A DNA stretch of 64,000 nt from Tanypteryx hageni (taxonomy: Eukaryota; Arthropoda; Insecta; Odonata; Petaluridae), in NCBI GenBank assembly GCA_028673005.1, contig CM054116.1, positions 39,126,577-39,190,576 of the forward strand, written 5' to 3'. The position numbers and the translations under genes were made by a program. Shown here in pieces: positions 11,160 to 24,400 of this stretch. How positions within the stretch are numbered: the stretch's first letter is position 1; each line of letters starts with the position of its first letter. The notes below the pieces were generated by a model. The model ran no database searches, was not told the DNA's origin, and saw only the letters and a program-made list of their open reading frames with translations.

Positions 11160-11345
11160 AGTTCTCACCTCGAAATCTTTTCTCCTCTCAAACTCCATCC
11201 CATTCCTTCTTCCTCTCTCCCTCCCTCCCTCTCTCTCTCTCTCCTTATCCCTACCCTCCCACCTTCTGATGCATATACTAAACCCTCTTCCTCCTCCTCC
11301 TCCCTCCCGCCCTCTCTCTCTCTCTCTCTCGCCATCGAATTTTCG
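11160..11345. repeat. Polypyrimidine tract with (CT)n
   Basis: The plus strand is almost entirely C and T, with CTCTCT runs near 11225-11243 and 11312-11330. Overlapping open frames on both strands encode only S/P/L or R/E/G strings and are composition artefacts. Confidence 0.8.
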
Positions 11346-12711
11346 CCCCAAACCTTCTTCCAAACAAACACCATTCACCAAAAAAGAAAAACGAACCCTT
11401 TCCCCCACCCTTCTCACCACACTATTCCCTCTTACCCTTACATCCAATTTTAAGAATGCCACCAACCTTGTACGTAAACCTCATCCTATTCTATCCTTAT
11501 CTTTCTTTTCCGTCGTCTTCCAATCTATATTTCCTCTGTTCCATCCCCGCCTACATTATCTTCCTTTTGACTTTTACATCCCTTTCTCTCTTTTCGATTA
11601 TTCTATCTCTTGTTAGCGCCTTATTCCCATTCATCCCTCTTCATCGCCGTTTCCTTGTGCGTTTTTATTCCCAATTCTCTAAACTTATATTTTTCGTGCT
11701 CCTGTTCCTAATAACCGCGTGTTCTTCTGGATGCTATTGGCTTCGTTACGTGTTTCGCCTACATTTGCCAAACGAAAAGGAGAATTACTTTTTTCCTTTT
11801 TTCGCGCTTTCAAGAATAGTCATTATTTTTACGATGGATGATAACTTTATATATTTTAGGAGAATTTCTGCGTTGTGTTGCGTCATCTTTCCCTGCTTTC
11901 ACTTCCTCTTCGAGCCATGTCTTATTTCATATTACAGCTGTCCGTTCCCGCAAGTCTGTTTTTCATTTACTCTTTGAATCTATTGATTTCCTGATCTTTA
12001 GCTGTTTGTCCCTCATTTTTTTCATTTCCTATTCTCTTTATTAAACAAAACCTCTCCCACTATTATTCCTATTATTCACCGTAATTTTATAAAATGCTCT
12101 TATTTTTATTTAGACTTTAATCTTCAAAGCAGGAATAAATGTTTCGAAGATTTAAGAAGAATCGGGAGATTATTTAGAATCATAGGAACATTTGCAGGCT
12201 AATGAAAAAATAACTGATTTATCCTCTACGAAACGAGTTCGAGAGATTATTTTTTTACAGCAATTTAAAATCTGAGATTTAATTTCTTCTGCGATTATCG
12301 GGACGAAAATGTCATTTTTTCGCTGGAATTCTTAAAGCAGTCGCTTTAGGACGCTTTTAGTATATAGTTACATATAATTGTTTTCGTTTCTTGCCTCTTG
12401 AATAGAGACTACAATATGTATTATGTTTGTACTATTATTTGATCATATGCCTGATTATCTAACCCTTTAAATATTTGTATGTACAAATAGCAACAGTTAA
12501 GGTTGATAATATTGAATGAAAATTTGAATGTATTTATTATGTAATTTAATCAAATGTCCTGATCTCCGTTGGTTACGCGCATCGGACGAGGAGCGCATAA
12601 ACCTTTCTTCTGGATTTTTTTGCCAGTGCATGAAGTCACTCTTCTTTTCGCCATCTTTAATGTTGTTGTCACGTAATACTTATATGTCCTAATAAGAGCG
12701 TCCTTCATCCC
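11346..12711. other. Non-coding stretch, T/C-rich then AT-rich
   Basis: The plus strand stays T/C-biased to about 12060 and then becomes balanced AT-rich sequence. The frame at 11456-11977 (173 codons, F/L/S-rich) follows that bias and has no recognisable membrane-protein family pattern. Confidence 0.4.
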
Positions 12712-13255
12712 AGCCTATTTCTCTATTTTTCCTTTCCTTCCTTCTTCCAATCGCGTTAATCGCTCTTTTACCATACATCCCACCGTCTTCCACTTCCCTC
12801 CTCACTCCTCTTCATACTCCCTTTTAAACATCTTAAACTATCCTTTCCCAAACTAAACCCATTTCTCTCTCTCTCTCTCCTCCCACAGATTTCATCCTCC
12901 ATCCCATTACTCCTCTGGTGTGTTACCACTATGCTCCGAAACCTACACCTTTAAACTCTTCCTCCTACTTTTCCCTTAGTCGCGAAAAAACGGCCATTTC
13001 CCTCCTCGAGACATTTATCTCCATTTCGCCTGCCCTCTCTTTTTCACACTTTTGCACCCTCCTCACTCCGTCCAACCCCCATTCCCCACAGCTTCCCCCC
13101 TCCATCTCCAGACTTCCTTCCCTTCTCCCACTCATACCTATTCCTGCTTCCTCTTTCTCTTCCTCCAGTTCCTCTTCCCACCGTTTCTTATATCATTCCC
13201 CCCACTATCATTTTATTCCTATTTCAACATTTTCCCTCTATCCAGCTAACCCGCA
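12712..13255. repeat. Polypyrimidine block
   Basis: Strongly C/T-rich plus strand with a (CT)n run at about 12865-12880. The bias flips to purine at about 13265-13390. A gene reading is not supported. Confidence 0.75.
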
Positions 13256-13478
13256 CTTTGCGATCGCTTTTGGTGAGTAGGTATAAGGGGGAGATGGGGA
13301 GGGGGGCGGAGGTGTCGGTCGTCGGAAGAAGGGATGTCGAGAGTGGAAGATTTTTTTGAGCGAGGAAAGAGAGCGGAAGAACAAAACCACTTTATGTCTT
13401 CGCCTCGTCGCGACATAAATCGGGAGAGGCGCGTAATGCACTTTCCTAGGTCTTTATTCTTCAAACGTTACGGCCATA

Positions 13479-13597
13479 GTGTGTGTGTTTGTGTGCGTGC
13501 GTGCGTGTGTGTTTGTGCGCGTGCGTGTGTGTTTGTGTGCGTGCGTGTGTGTTTGTGTGCGTGCGTGTGTGTTTGTGTGCGCGCGCGCGTGGTGTGT
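13479..13597. repeat. Compound GT/GC alternating array
   Basis: About 120 bp of alternating purine-pyrimidine sequence is built from a higher-order unit of roughly 20 bp (GTGCGTGCGTGTGTGTTTGT). It ends in a GCGCGCGCG run and is followed by (CT)n. Such sequence favours left-handed Z-DNA. Confidence 0.85.
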
Positions 13598-14109
13598 AAC
13601 CTCTCTCTCTCTCTTCCCTTTTCTCTCTCCCTTCGACTGTTTTATGCCTCGACTACTCCCGCAAGAGTAAAGATGTGTTTTTGTCCAAGGAGCGGGTGTT
13701 TTTTTTATTTTTATCCTTAAGTGTATAAGGTGGCAGCTCTCTTTCTCGCCCTCTTCCTCCACCCCACTTTAAACCATTCTCTCGTTTGATACTCTAAAAA
13801 ATTGAAGGTTTCGTGAGAGATATCGTTTCTTGAGATTGTAAAGGTAAATTTCTTTTTGTACTCATTTTCCGCCGGCTCCCCTTCACCAGTAGGTCTCATT
13901 CAACAAAAAAACTGCTTTTCCATTTTTATTTGAGAAATCTAAGGAAATAAAATGTACATGTTTGGGTATTTGTTTTTAGATCCCATATGCTAAAGTTTTT
14001 CAAGTCATCTCTCGTCTGTACGTTTAATTTATGTTAATTTATTGGATCGTTGGTATATTTTTAATATCTTTCATAACATAGGAAATGATGGCGTATTTTA
14101 TATTATTTT
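13598..14109. other. Non-coding stretch
   Basis: A short CT tract, then AT-rich sequence. Nothing recognised. Confidence 0.45.
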
Positions 14110-14264
14110 AATAGTATTCATATTAAATGATAAACTTAGTACTTTTCCACCGATTTTTATTCTTGCGACCGGTTTTAGATGTTGCCGTATCACGCGCAAA
14201 TCCGGTCGCAATTATAACAACCTCTGGAAAAGTAAAAAGTTTATCATTTAATATGAATAATATT
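14110..14264. mobile_element. Hairpin MITE-like inverted repeat
   Basis: Arms 14110-14172 and 14202-14264 are inverted copies at roughly 80% identity around a 29-bp spacer. The arms share ATTCATATTAAATGATAAAC at the outer side and TTGCGACCGG at the inner side. The GCGACCGGTTTTAGAT-type inner edge resembles sequences in Penelope-like terminal repeats, but this is inference. No coding capacity and no clear target duplication. Confidence 0.6.
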
Positions 14265-16864
14265 GCCTATTTCCACGAAGTCGCACCTGATTCGAGTAAT
14301 TATATTTTAATAGTCTTAATTGTGTCTGGATTGTCTTTTTCTTTTTGACACAGTTGAATTATATTCTATTGATTCTTTTAGTTACTGTTTAGTTGAATAA
14401 ATATGCCATATTATTAAGGAATAGCTAAAGACGAACGAGTAAAAATCATAATGGAAAATATGTGTCTGGTAGTCCCAAGAAGTACATTTAAATTTTTCTT
14501 CAGAATCCTAGTGTAGTTTTATTACTTTCAGAGCTTTTTTTCTCTTAAGTTAGCCTGCGAGTTTTAATATAGATTATAATTTTTATTTTTAATGACATTT
14601 TTACCATTTAAATATCTAAATAATTCATTATAGAGTGAACACGTAAAGTTAGATTATTTCTAAATAATGAGAATCTAAAATTCCAGGTGAAATGATTTTT
14701 CATAAATAAAAAAACCGCTTAATGAAGAATTGTTTAGGATTAAAATGAAATTGTTTGTGGTGCACGTCTGAAATGAAAAAGTAACGAAGCAATCATGGCT
14801 TTTGTTTGGGTATTTATCAAATATTCAGTTTCATTCGTGGGAAGGGTCGTTATGGGTAACGCAAAGAACGATCGTATATAACCATCCATTTTATGACTAT
14901 CGTGCCTCAGGGATTATGTGCAATAAAAGTAAATGATCAATTAGAGGAGATGCCGTCTCTTTTATATTCATGGGATATAGCTTCAATAATTCACTGCAAT
15001 TCTGATGGCAGACGACAGAAATTTCGCCAGCATTCAGTCCGCGAGTAAAAATATTTCACTCTCTCTTATTATTTGTATTTTCGCTGTAGGTTCTCATTAA
15101 GCTAATGATTTCAAGGACAACGCTCGCTAAATAGTGAGAGAGAGAGAGAGTGAGAGAGAAACAGAAAGAGATGAATCAATATTTGCTCGAATTATCGAAA
15201 CGAAATCACGTTCGAAACCTCATCCGCCGCAATATCCCATAATATTGCTTTTCATTACGATCTAGCGTTGTTCAATTAACGTTACTTTTGTTCAGATCCT
15301 AGCGATCAAGACGAGATTTGTTTCGTTACGTTCTTCCCGCGTTCCTTCCATACATTCCCCTTCTCCGTCTCCCGCCCCCCCCAATCCTTAGTTTCCCGCC
15401 CCGCTTCCCATCCTCCGTTTTCGCAACGGTACAACGATCCAGTCGGGAAAAATCCTATCGGCGTTACCGCCGGGAACAATCGTCCACGCAAAATCACCAG
15501 TCAAAGCGGAAACGAAATAATCGTTTTAAAACGGGTAATCCGGGGCTGACGACGGCATTTTTCCGCAATTTCGTCCCTTTTAATTATTTTTCGGCTAACT
15601 TTCGAATCTCTGCCGCTTCTAACGAGATCCCTTTCTATATTTATCCGTCTCCCTCCCGTTTCCTTTCGATTCTGCCGCACACGACGGTAATAATGCCGGG
15701 TGCTCGTGCATTATTCTGTTGTTTGTGTATATGTATTTGTACGTAGGTATGAGCTTTTATTTAATCTATTTTTGTCAAATGCTGCACTAAATTTGTTAGC
15801 AAGTGTCGCTAATCTCTTTTTTCATTTCCATGCCCACTTCTCTTCCTCGGCCCCCCTCTCCGGCGGTGAATCGTAGGGAAAACCCTTCTCAGGTGCTGTT
15901 ATCCATTCAATCAAACTACATGGAGCGATTGACGCCCCTTCCACCTATTTTGGCCGCTGGCGAAATATTCGATTCTCTTCTGCTGTCCCTGACTCTCTTG
16001 GTTACTCCCTCGCCGTCCGTTTTTGAGTGTTTTTGCATTGAAATGCCGTTCAAGACTCTTGTCACATTTTATGTGTAATTATATTCGCCTCATTTTGAAA
16101 TACGGTGAAACAACTCTTAGCGTCAGCCGCCTTGACGACCTATTTTTTATCTCAAAAGACCATGTGAATGCTCTTCCTATGCTGCTCGATTAGTCGAAGT
16201 TTCACTTTACTTGTGTTTCAGATCATCGTTCATTACACACGAGTTTAGCTTAACATTTATTTTCCATTAGCACCAGGAAGACTTTTGCAAGTTTACACAA
16301 TAACTCGTGCGGTTATTCCTCTTGATATGGTTTCAAGTTATTCTTTTTACCATGTTCTTTCACGAGAATGATTGCCGATTAATATGTCTTGTCTATTTCA
16401 AATCATTACGATATTTTTCTCGCAAGTTTTAGCTATCGCGTCTATAAATTTTTAATGCCATACGCTATTATTTGATTTTAATATTCCCACCATTGATAAT
16501 TGCAAAAAATACGCGACGGTTTCCACGTCTATTAAAATAAAATAATTTTTTCTTATCTTTATGCATCCCATATTAACATAAATTATGTTTACGGGAGCGA
16601 GCGTCAAGATAGCAGGCTATTTTCGCGTCTCGCTTGCTGAATTAGACCGACCTCTTTGGCTAATACTTTCGCGAATCGTGAGAGTGTGAATATATGACCA
16701 CGAAAACATCGGCAATCATATCACACGCAAAAATCTCGGAGCCGCATCATGCAACCCTAAACCGCGGCGGCATATCCGATGGAATTAAGAATTCACTGCC
16801 GTCGAATAGTCTAAAATTTCATAGATGCCGTTTCTAGGGCCACTTCGTGTTTTTGTTTTCAATG
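14265..16864. other. Non-coding stretch with one (GA)n
   Basis: AT-rich to 15300, with a GA tract at about 15134-15170. 15318-15700 is more GC-rich and T/C-biased. The 142-codon frame at 15318-15746 has no recognisable homology. The rest is ordinary AT-rich sequence. Confidence 0.4.
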
Positions 16865-17060
16865 GATGGCTTGGGCGATAGAAATTTGAGAGGACGGAGG
16901 GAGACGGTGTGGGAGTTGGTGAGGAGGGTGACGGGGGAAGGAAGGGATGGGTGGCGGGCGGGTCCGCATTATAAGTCATTAACGCCCGTATTTACTTAAT
17001 GGATGAAGGGTAGGAAGGAAGGGAGCGAGGGCGAAGGGAATGGCGTCAGGTGGAAGGGGT
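16865..17060. repeat. Polypurine tract
   Basis: G/A-rich plus strand (GGAAGG and GGGAGG motifs) with few pyrimidines. The open frame on the opposite strand is a composition artefact. Confidence 0.6.
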
Positions 17061-18499
17061 TGAAATTAATGTTGAATGAGTCCATGTCTGGATGACTCAT
17101 CGAGTGGAAGTTTTAATAAATGATGCTTTTTTTGCGCGCCCGTTCATTATTTTTGGTGAGCGACAATTTTGAAAGGAATGTCATCGGTAAATTCGAAAGG
17201 GAAGCAAGTGTGTCTATCCCTTCTTATGGTTGAGTTAAAATGGATGTCCTTTAAAGATGGGGTATTCTTCACTATCGGTTATTACTATAAAAATTTCTCC
17301 AAAAATATCGTCATGATGAATTTATTTTGAATGATTCCATGATCGAACTACGCCTTAAGTGTAAGCATTCTACGGTTTTTTCCCCGTGTATGAACAATAA
17401 ATTGGATATTATGATCGTGGAAAAAATTTCATCTAAAAATTCTGGTGTATCTGCAGGTGCCGTGTCCGAAAAAGTGGATTTTTCATTTCTATTTTCAGTG
17501 AGCGCCTCTCTGGGCAAATTGGTTTCACAGAATCTGAAGAAATCTTGTGTTTATATATGAAAGTACACGGGATAGAAACTCTGTATCGCTGTATAGCGCA
17601 AAAAATAGAGGGTAGTTTCTTCTTATATATTAAAAAACTACCAGTTTTCTCAAAATTTATTCCAGCTATTTTTATTTTAAAACTCAAATAGTTACAGAGA
17701 TTAATGTCATAAAAATCAGCCATATGTCTAAAAAATGACTAAACAACGTCCAGTGACGTTGTAATATATTGAGTTTTTTGTTCGGCTACCGCCAACGACT
17801 CCTCATTATTCGGACGTCATGCAACGACTCTCGTTCTCTTTCCCCCTCCACCTAATTAACAATTCTGCCCACCATCGATTCATTGAGTGAATCTCTAGAA
17901 GCAACACAGCTACTACGAGATAACCGAGCGAAATTATTTTTTCAGTAGTAAACTCGTATTGATGTAACCAGTGACATTATTGTATGGGCTAGAAACATAA
18001 GGACATCAGAAAGTTTTTACAATGTATTTTACACCGATTTTTAGCGATGCATAATAAACCCGAATCCTCTCTGGTTGTATGACACAAATTTTCTGCTCCA
18101 ACCGCTCTTTCTGTTCGTTCGTGATAGCATATATGTGGCCTAGCAGTTTCATGGTTGCTGTGATCTCAAGAGCAAAAGACCGTCGTTTCTTTTCCGCTCG
18201 GGCTTCACTTTTATGGTTTCGACAAAGATCATCTCTAGAGACAGTTTTGCTTGACATAAAATCGGAAACGTGGAAAAGTACTACGTGGAACTAGAGTAAA
18301 AGATCCTCGGATGAAGCTCAAGCTGTTTTGCTATATGGCTTCCAGTCGCTGTTTTAAAATGTTCGTCGCATGAAATCCCGTGTTTCCAAGTTAAATTTAA
18401 AAAATAAATCCGCATCCCTTGATTCTGGAGCGGAGAAAATCCTCTTAAGTTAAGCTCGAATCTCGAACGCATAGCAAGTTTTCTCTCATCCGGCCCATA
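17061..18499. other. Non-coding stretch
   Basis: No gene recognised. The 83-codon minus-strand frame at 18006-18257 has a less biased composition than most frames here, but no start context, homology or neighbouring exon that I can identify. Confidence 0.4.
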
Positions 18500-18612
18500 A
18501 ACCTCTAATAATGAGTGGAAGGGAAGATGGGGGAAAGGTCGGACGAGTATCGAACCCGCGTTTTTGATGGGAGGGACGATTTGGGTGCCCAAAAAGCGTG
18601 GGAGGGGTTGGG

Positions 18613-18673
18613 AGAGGGAGGGGGTGGGGGAGGGAGGGGGTGGGGGAGGGAGGGGGTGGGGGAGGGAGGGAGG
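18613..18673. repeat. G-rich minisatellite, 16-bp period
   Basis: The unit TGGGGGAGGGAGGGGG repeats with the T at 18625, 18641 and 18657. Many runs of three to five G on the plus strand give strong G-quadruplex potential. The flanking 18505-18700 is also purine-rich. Confidence 0.85.
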
Positions 18674-20084
18674 ATAAACGCCCGCGGGGCAGGGGGTGCA
18701 CCAACACAAGCGCGCGCAGACACACTCGTGGGATCTATCCGTCTCCATAGGGCACTTGAAACGCTAGTGCACGTGACTGCAATGCACACGACGCCATTGG
18801 AGCCGAGACCCAAGTACGTGACCCGAGGCAAAACGAGCTTAAAATGATGTTTGAAAGGCTCATATAGCAACAATACGTCCATATTTCGGTGCGATGTTAG
18901 GGTCATCGCTGATTGATCGCGTTCATGGCTGCGTCCCTCTCGCCGCCGCAGGCTAACCCCTTCTCGTCTCTTTTCATCTTTTTTTCTCTTCTCTCCTATA
19001 TTTTGTGTTTCATTCGTACGTTTTAAAGCCGTCAAAGCTTTACGGGCATCGGTTCGCAGATAACCCGCTCCTTTTTTATCCCTTCTCTCTATTTACTGTT
19101 GTTTATTTGTCCTTTTCGGCTTTTTATAGTCCTAAATTTGTACGCTCAAAATATAGAAACTGTCGAATCCGGCTGTTTTATCGAAAAAGAGAATTTTTCT
19201 TTCGCTGTAACGACGATGTAATGTTTAGACCAAAAGATATGATTATTTTCGAACCAGCGTCATGTACTAGACGTTTTAAGGGAGGTAATTTATGCAGTAA
19301 AATTAACTCAAAGTTCATTAAATCAATGAGATACGTAAGAAATTATGTTACTATATATCAGCAAGAAGATATTTTCGGGGGTCGAGAATTTTAGGCAATT
19401 GCTTGTTTTTTAAAAGAATTGAACGATCTGTATGTTACCGAATCTGTGACTTGATATAAATGATGGTTGTAGGAAAGAAACGAGGAATGCCAAGAAGCGC
19501 TTGTTTTCGGTTAATAGCTTTTCTGAGTATGGACATTCTTCGTTTCTTCCCTGTTAACTTATTCTTTCTTTAGCAAAAACTCACCGACTGTGTTCTTTCT
19601 ATGGCTAATATATCGACTGATAGTACCTTTAAATGCTAACATATTGCGTGAGCAGCTAAAACTTTAATTTTTTTGACACTCTTTGTTTCTTCTCTGTAAT
19701 CTACATATGATTAAGTTGATTATTTCGGAATAAATGTTATTCGACATCATTAAAATGAAACGTTGCGTTACTCAATTGACTTTCTCGTCCAGTACGTATT
19801 TCCTAATCGAACCAAATTCTCCATAGTTTCGTAGCGCAGTCTTTTAAATCTATATATTTTTCTGTTCCGCCGAAAATCCTCCACCGCCTGCATACCAATT
19901 CTTCCTACTTATGGACCGTGGAATCCATCACGCGATATTTTTTTTACACCCCTCGATCAACGCGTTCTCCTCCCCGCCGCTTCAGAAATCCGCCCAAAAA
20001 AAGGGAGGAGCAAACGAGGTATCAATTCTCGAAAGCTTCCATAACCCTTGTTACGGAAAGAGATAAGCTCCTGACCACTTTTTG
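18674..20084. other. Non-coding stretch
   Basis: GC-rich to about 18960, then a T/C-rich patch, then AT-rich sequence. The 129-codon frame at 19005-19394 has no recognisable family signature. Confidence 0.4.
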
Positions 20085-20340
20085 GGGTTGGCCATAAAGC
20101 AGGAGAGAGGGAGAGAGAGCGCCCCCCCTCCTATGTCTCTTTCTCTCCCCCCTCTCCCTTCTCACCCTCCGCCGTAATCTATATATTTCTCCCCCTTCAC
20201 CTCCGTTCAACCTTATGCATAGGTCCCCTTTTAACTCTGACTTCTGCCTCTCTCCCCCTTACGCACCCATCCGTGGCCCGAAAACTCACTGTCGTATTGT
20301 TTGCCGCATCCCTACCTCCTCTTCCACCTCCGTTATTAAT
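20085..20340. repeat. Mixed GA then CT-rich tract
   Basis: GAGAGGGAGAGAG at 20100-20120 switches to a C/T-rich plus strand. Open frames here are low complexity. Confidence 0.5.
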
Positions 20341-20399
20341 CGTCTTCCGTAATCCCCAACTCATCGTCTCGATAATTGCCTTCGCATAATCCGTCATAA

Positions 20400-20740
20400 A
20401 GTGAGCGCTGTGACTTTACCGGGAAAGCCTCTTAGCGCACGAGTTAGTGTTGTCGCTCCTCGATAGAAAGGGGCCGCGATCGCTCTGGGAGGAAGTAGGC
20501 TGAGAAAGTAGGTAGCCGAGCACGGAGAACTTGCGCGCGGGGAAGGAGCCTACGCATGTATGTGTGATTTTGTGTGTGTACCATGTGTGAATGTGCGGAG
20601 CGGGTGGCGTTTCTGACGGTGTTTGGTGTATTTTGACGGCACGGTACGCTCGTTGCTTAACGTTTCGTCTTCATGGTCTCGGTAGGTGTACCAGTCTTCG
20701 CGACGACATGGCTGGATGGAGGGTGAAATCGCGAGATTTA
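20400..20740. other. CpG-rich patch
   Basis: GC content and CpG density are visibly above the neighbourhood (GCGCGCGG, CCGCGATCGC and CGCGACGAC segments) without a repeat structure. It could be a promoter or 5' exon of an unseen gene. I find no TATA box, initiator or reading frame that would prove it. Confidence 0.25.
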
Positions 20741-23369
20741 TTAACTGCTGGCCGGATAAAAAATTGAAATTAAATGGTTTGATTGATCATTTATAATAAT
20801 TCTCGAGTTCACGTTTGTTTGTTTGTATGGAATTTCTGGCTAATCAACCTCTTAGATTATTATAGCCATAGTGCTCGTTTGTCCGTCACGGTATTTTGTA
20901 GGCACATTCAGTTGGATTTTTATTGCTGAAATTTTGTGCGCTCACGGTTGATTGTGGGCAATGAATCAGAAAAATCGAAAGTTCAGAAAAGAATCTCGGG
21001 TTCGATTCCAAGAACTTTTCTCTATTCGATTTCCATTGGAGCGTGTGTAGGATTTCATCAAGTTGTACTATAAAATAAGTTAAATTCGAGATACGAACTC
21101 GAGACAGACATATGTACCGAGACTAGAATGAAGTTTATTTTCTTGGTAAGAGAATGCAAATCCGTTCCTAATCAGCTCAAAAATTACTTTGGAGTCCTAA
21201 GAACGGTAACTCTCAAGTTTTTAACAATATAAAATTTTTGCTAGTCGCCTAGTTTGCTTTTTTATGGGAAATATTCATCGTGATTTCATTTTTCAATTAA
21301 TATACATGATTTTGTTTTTGATTTTCTTTCAATGCAGCCAGTAAGCTTTTGATTTTATTTTTAACCGTGTTTGATAATGCGTTTAGTTGTCCAAACAAAT
21401 GGCTTGGAAAATTATGTGTATAAATTTAATCTGCATTTAATATTATCAAAGCATAATAATAATAATTTGTAATTAATTTTAACTTTCTAATAGTCATTAA
21501 ATATTTACAATGAGCCATAGATTGTGTGTTAATTTTGCAGTTTTGAATTAGCGCTGAGTTAATCTTGAACTATGTTGAAAGCGAGCATAAAAAACCATTT
21601 ATTCGCAAAATTAAACTTAGCAAACCTTTATTTAAATGAGCTATTTGAGTAAAATGACGAATTAAGTAAATTTCAAAATTAATGTGTTTTCTAACCGAGC
21701 AAATATTTATGCTGCATTACTAAAAACCTTTGCGAAAAAACCTGGAGGTAAACATATCTTTTAAAAAATATGATAATAAAATTAACAAAAAAATATTCGA
21801 ATGTAGTTTCAGGCTGCAAAAGTAAATATAATTGCAATCTGTTATTATGATGGGCATTTACACAAGTAGAATTTATTTCCCGAGGATTCGTTCCAGTTTG
21901 TATACGATTTTTAATATATACGTATTCGTAGTTTCTATATATATAAGACGAACACTGATTACATAATCATATAATATACGTACATTTGAGATTGTGTATT
22001 GTGCATTCAGTGGCTGTCTTTTCTTATGGGATTCTATCTCTTCTCTACTTTAAGAAATCGACTCGTGAATCTTCGGTGCTACAAAGAAATAGAGAGGGTA
22101 TTTCATGGGAATGGATACGACACCTGGCTGTTTGCATTCGCTAATTCTCAACTACATGAGTTTTATCCCTCGGGCTAAAACTGAATTATTGATCTTCAGC
22201 CCTGTCGGATGGTTTCAAGTTATATATCCGTAAAATCCTCCATCTCCAGCATATTCTTCGTAACCTCTCGTTCCCTCAAAATCATTGGTCCTCCGCGAAA
22301 TCAAATAAGTCGCGTATTTATTTTGATTGCCCGAGAAAGAGGTCTCCCAAATCAGGATGTTGAATTTTGAAATAACTAATATTTATCTCTAAAATGTCGT
22401 TGGAACGACGGCGGCGCACATTCCATCTATTTATGTAGCGGTGTTTTGGTAATGCGAATGATGGGACCCAGCAGATATTGAAGTGAATATTTATATTAGG
22501 ATTTTCTAAGTTTTGATTCAGAGCAGGTTTTCCTTAACACTGCATGTGAACCGGATGTACATGTATGTCCGCATATTTATAGGTGTGCGTGCATGTGTGT
22601 GTATATATGCATAGAAATTATGGCGTACTTAACTTTTTAATTGGTTAAAAAAATAACTCAACTCATTAATGCTGTGCTATATTTCAGTGAGTATTAAAAA
22701 TTGTATATATCGAAATGGTATATTTAACCAAGTGTTATTTATGCTAGTCATGTTTATGTAGCAAAAACCTGTTAGCAGGCAGCATTATTTGTCGATCAGT
22801 ATTAATTTAAACAGTAACCAATTGTTTTGAAAAATATTCTCTATCGAATTTTCACACGATTTTGGCATTGTTTCAAATTCTGCAGGGTTGTCTCCTGCTA
22901 GGCGGCTTATTTTAAATTCTCTGGCAAAACTCATAGCATAAATGCTTTTTTGTAGTGCCTTGTTTCCCATTGAACCCATTACCGCGACATATGCGCTCAT
23001 CAAGAGCTAATGTGACATTAATTCTTGTTATCGCTTCGCCGTCGACTCCTTCGCACCAAATGTTGCCAATTTTCAAATTTAATTTTTTTTTCGCTGTACG
23101 TGTTTCCGGAAATTTGTACACAAACCGTTCCCAATGACGCCGTTCGCTAAGAACACGGATGATCAAAATTTCATGTGCTGCCGCTCATCTTAGCACAATT
23201 GCATCCGTTGGTCCGAGCTAAGGGAAGTTTATGCAAACGTGTCCGTGTCACAGCGGGGCCTCCGCATAAGAATCGACCATCCTTCCCAAAACAAGCAGCA
23301 AACGTAGATGTCACTCCATATATAATTACGGTTTAATTATCATTTTGTTATTCCTAATTCCATTCGTCG
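20741..23369. other. AT-rich non-coding stretch
   Basis: Nothing coding recognised. A 29-bp segment at 20837-20865 recurs with two mismatches at 61924-61952. A lone B-box-like GGTTCGATTCC lies at about 21000 without an A box. Confidence 0.4.
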
Positions 23370-24400
23370 TTCGCACCCTACTCTTCCATCCTCACTTTTG
23401 CAACTCCTAACTCCGCTTCCGAATATCATTTTCTACTCTCTCTCTCTCTTATCCACGCGTCTCTCGCTCTCCAACTTGTGTCATTAGCAACAAGGCCTGT
23501 GTTTTCACGGCCGGTTTTGACATTTTTTTTTCGCTCTGCCCAGGACCAAATCGTACCATCCCTTGGTATCTCTCTCTCTCCTTTTCATCCTCTCTATCTT
23601 AAAATTTCGCTTCCTCCTGTATCCATTTCGAACCTTCACATACGGCTACGATCATTATTTCTCATGCCTCGCATCCTTCTTCCTCGCCCTTCTCTCCATC
23701 CTATATCCCTGCTTCCCACTCTCCCGCCATCCCACTCCCTGTTTCCTACTTTTCTTCCATCCCCCTCTCTCTCTCCTCCATCCCTCTTTCTCTCTCTCCT
23801 CCATCCCTCTTTCTCTCTCCTCCATCCCTCTCTCTCCCCCCCTCCTCTCTCCCCCTCTCTCTCTCTCTCCCCCCTCCCCCTCTCTCCCTCTCTCTCTTTC
23901 TCCAATTTCTCTTCGTCTCTTACACGAGGTCCGACACACGAAACTTTTTCAACGAGATTACCTTCCAGCATATTTTTTTGTTTCTCTTCCGGTCATTTCA
24001 TTTTTCTACTCATCCTTCCTTTATCTCTCTTTGGAAATCCTTTCTCTCCTTCCTTTCCTTTCTATATTTCTCTCCTATATCCCCCGTTCTTTTTCTCATC
24101 CGTGAGGCGGTATTATCTTTTTCATGGCCATTTTAACCTCCAACTTTTGTCATCACGTTTTGACCTCATTCTCGAACTCACCTTTCCCCCTCCCCACATA
24201 AGAGCCGTCCGTAGCTTACGCAGCCATTTCGACGCTAATAAACCTCACCTATATCTTTTCCTCGGGTTTTTCGCCCTTCTTCATCCTTTATTCCCCTCAT
24301 CTCTCTCCCTCTCTCCTTCCCTCCTCTGCCTGCTTAAGAATTCGTTCTCGCCTCCCTCCTTATGCAATCTTTTCCTGCTGTCGCCCTTTCCATTTCCTTT
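23370..24400. repeat. Long polypyrimidine block, about 1 kb
   Basis: The plus strand is dominated by C and T, with an internal imperfect repeat of CTCCATCCCTCTTTCTCT around 23770-23835 and (CT)n runs. The 344-codon frame at 23478-24512, the longest in the window, is S/P/L/F-rich with no domain and is treated as an artefact. Confidence 0.8.

Noticed and set aside
18541..18570. T-arm-like GCGGGTTCGATACTCG on the minus strand
   Set aside because: Stem pairing is weak, no A box lies upstream, and it sits at the edge of a purine-rich block.
20980..21010. tRNA or SINE at a B-box-like GGTTCGATTCC
   Set aside because: No A box at a suitable distance, no T-stem pairing and no second copy.
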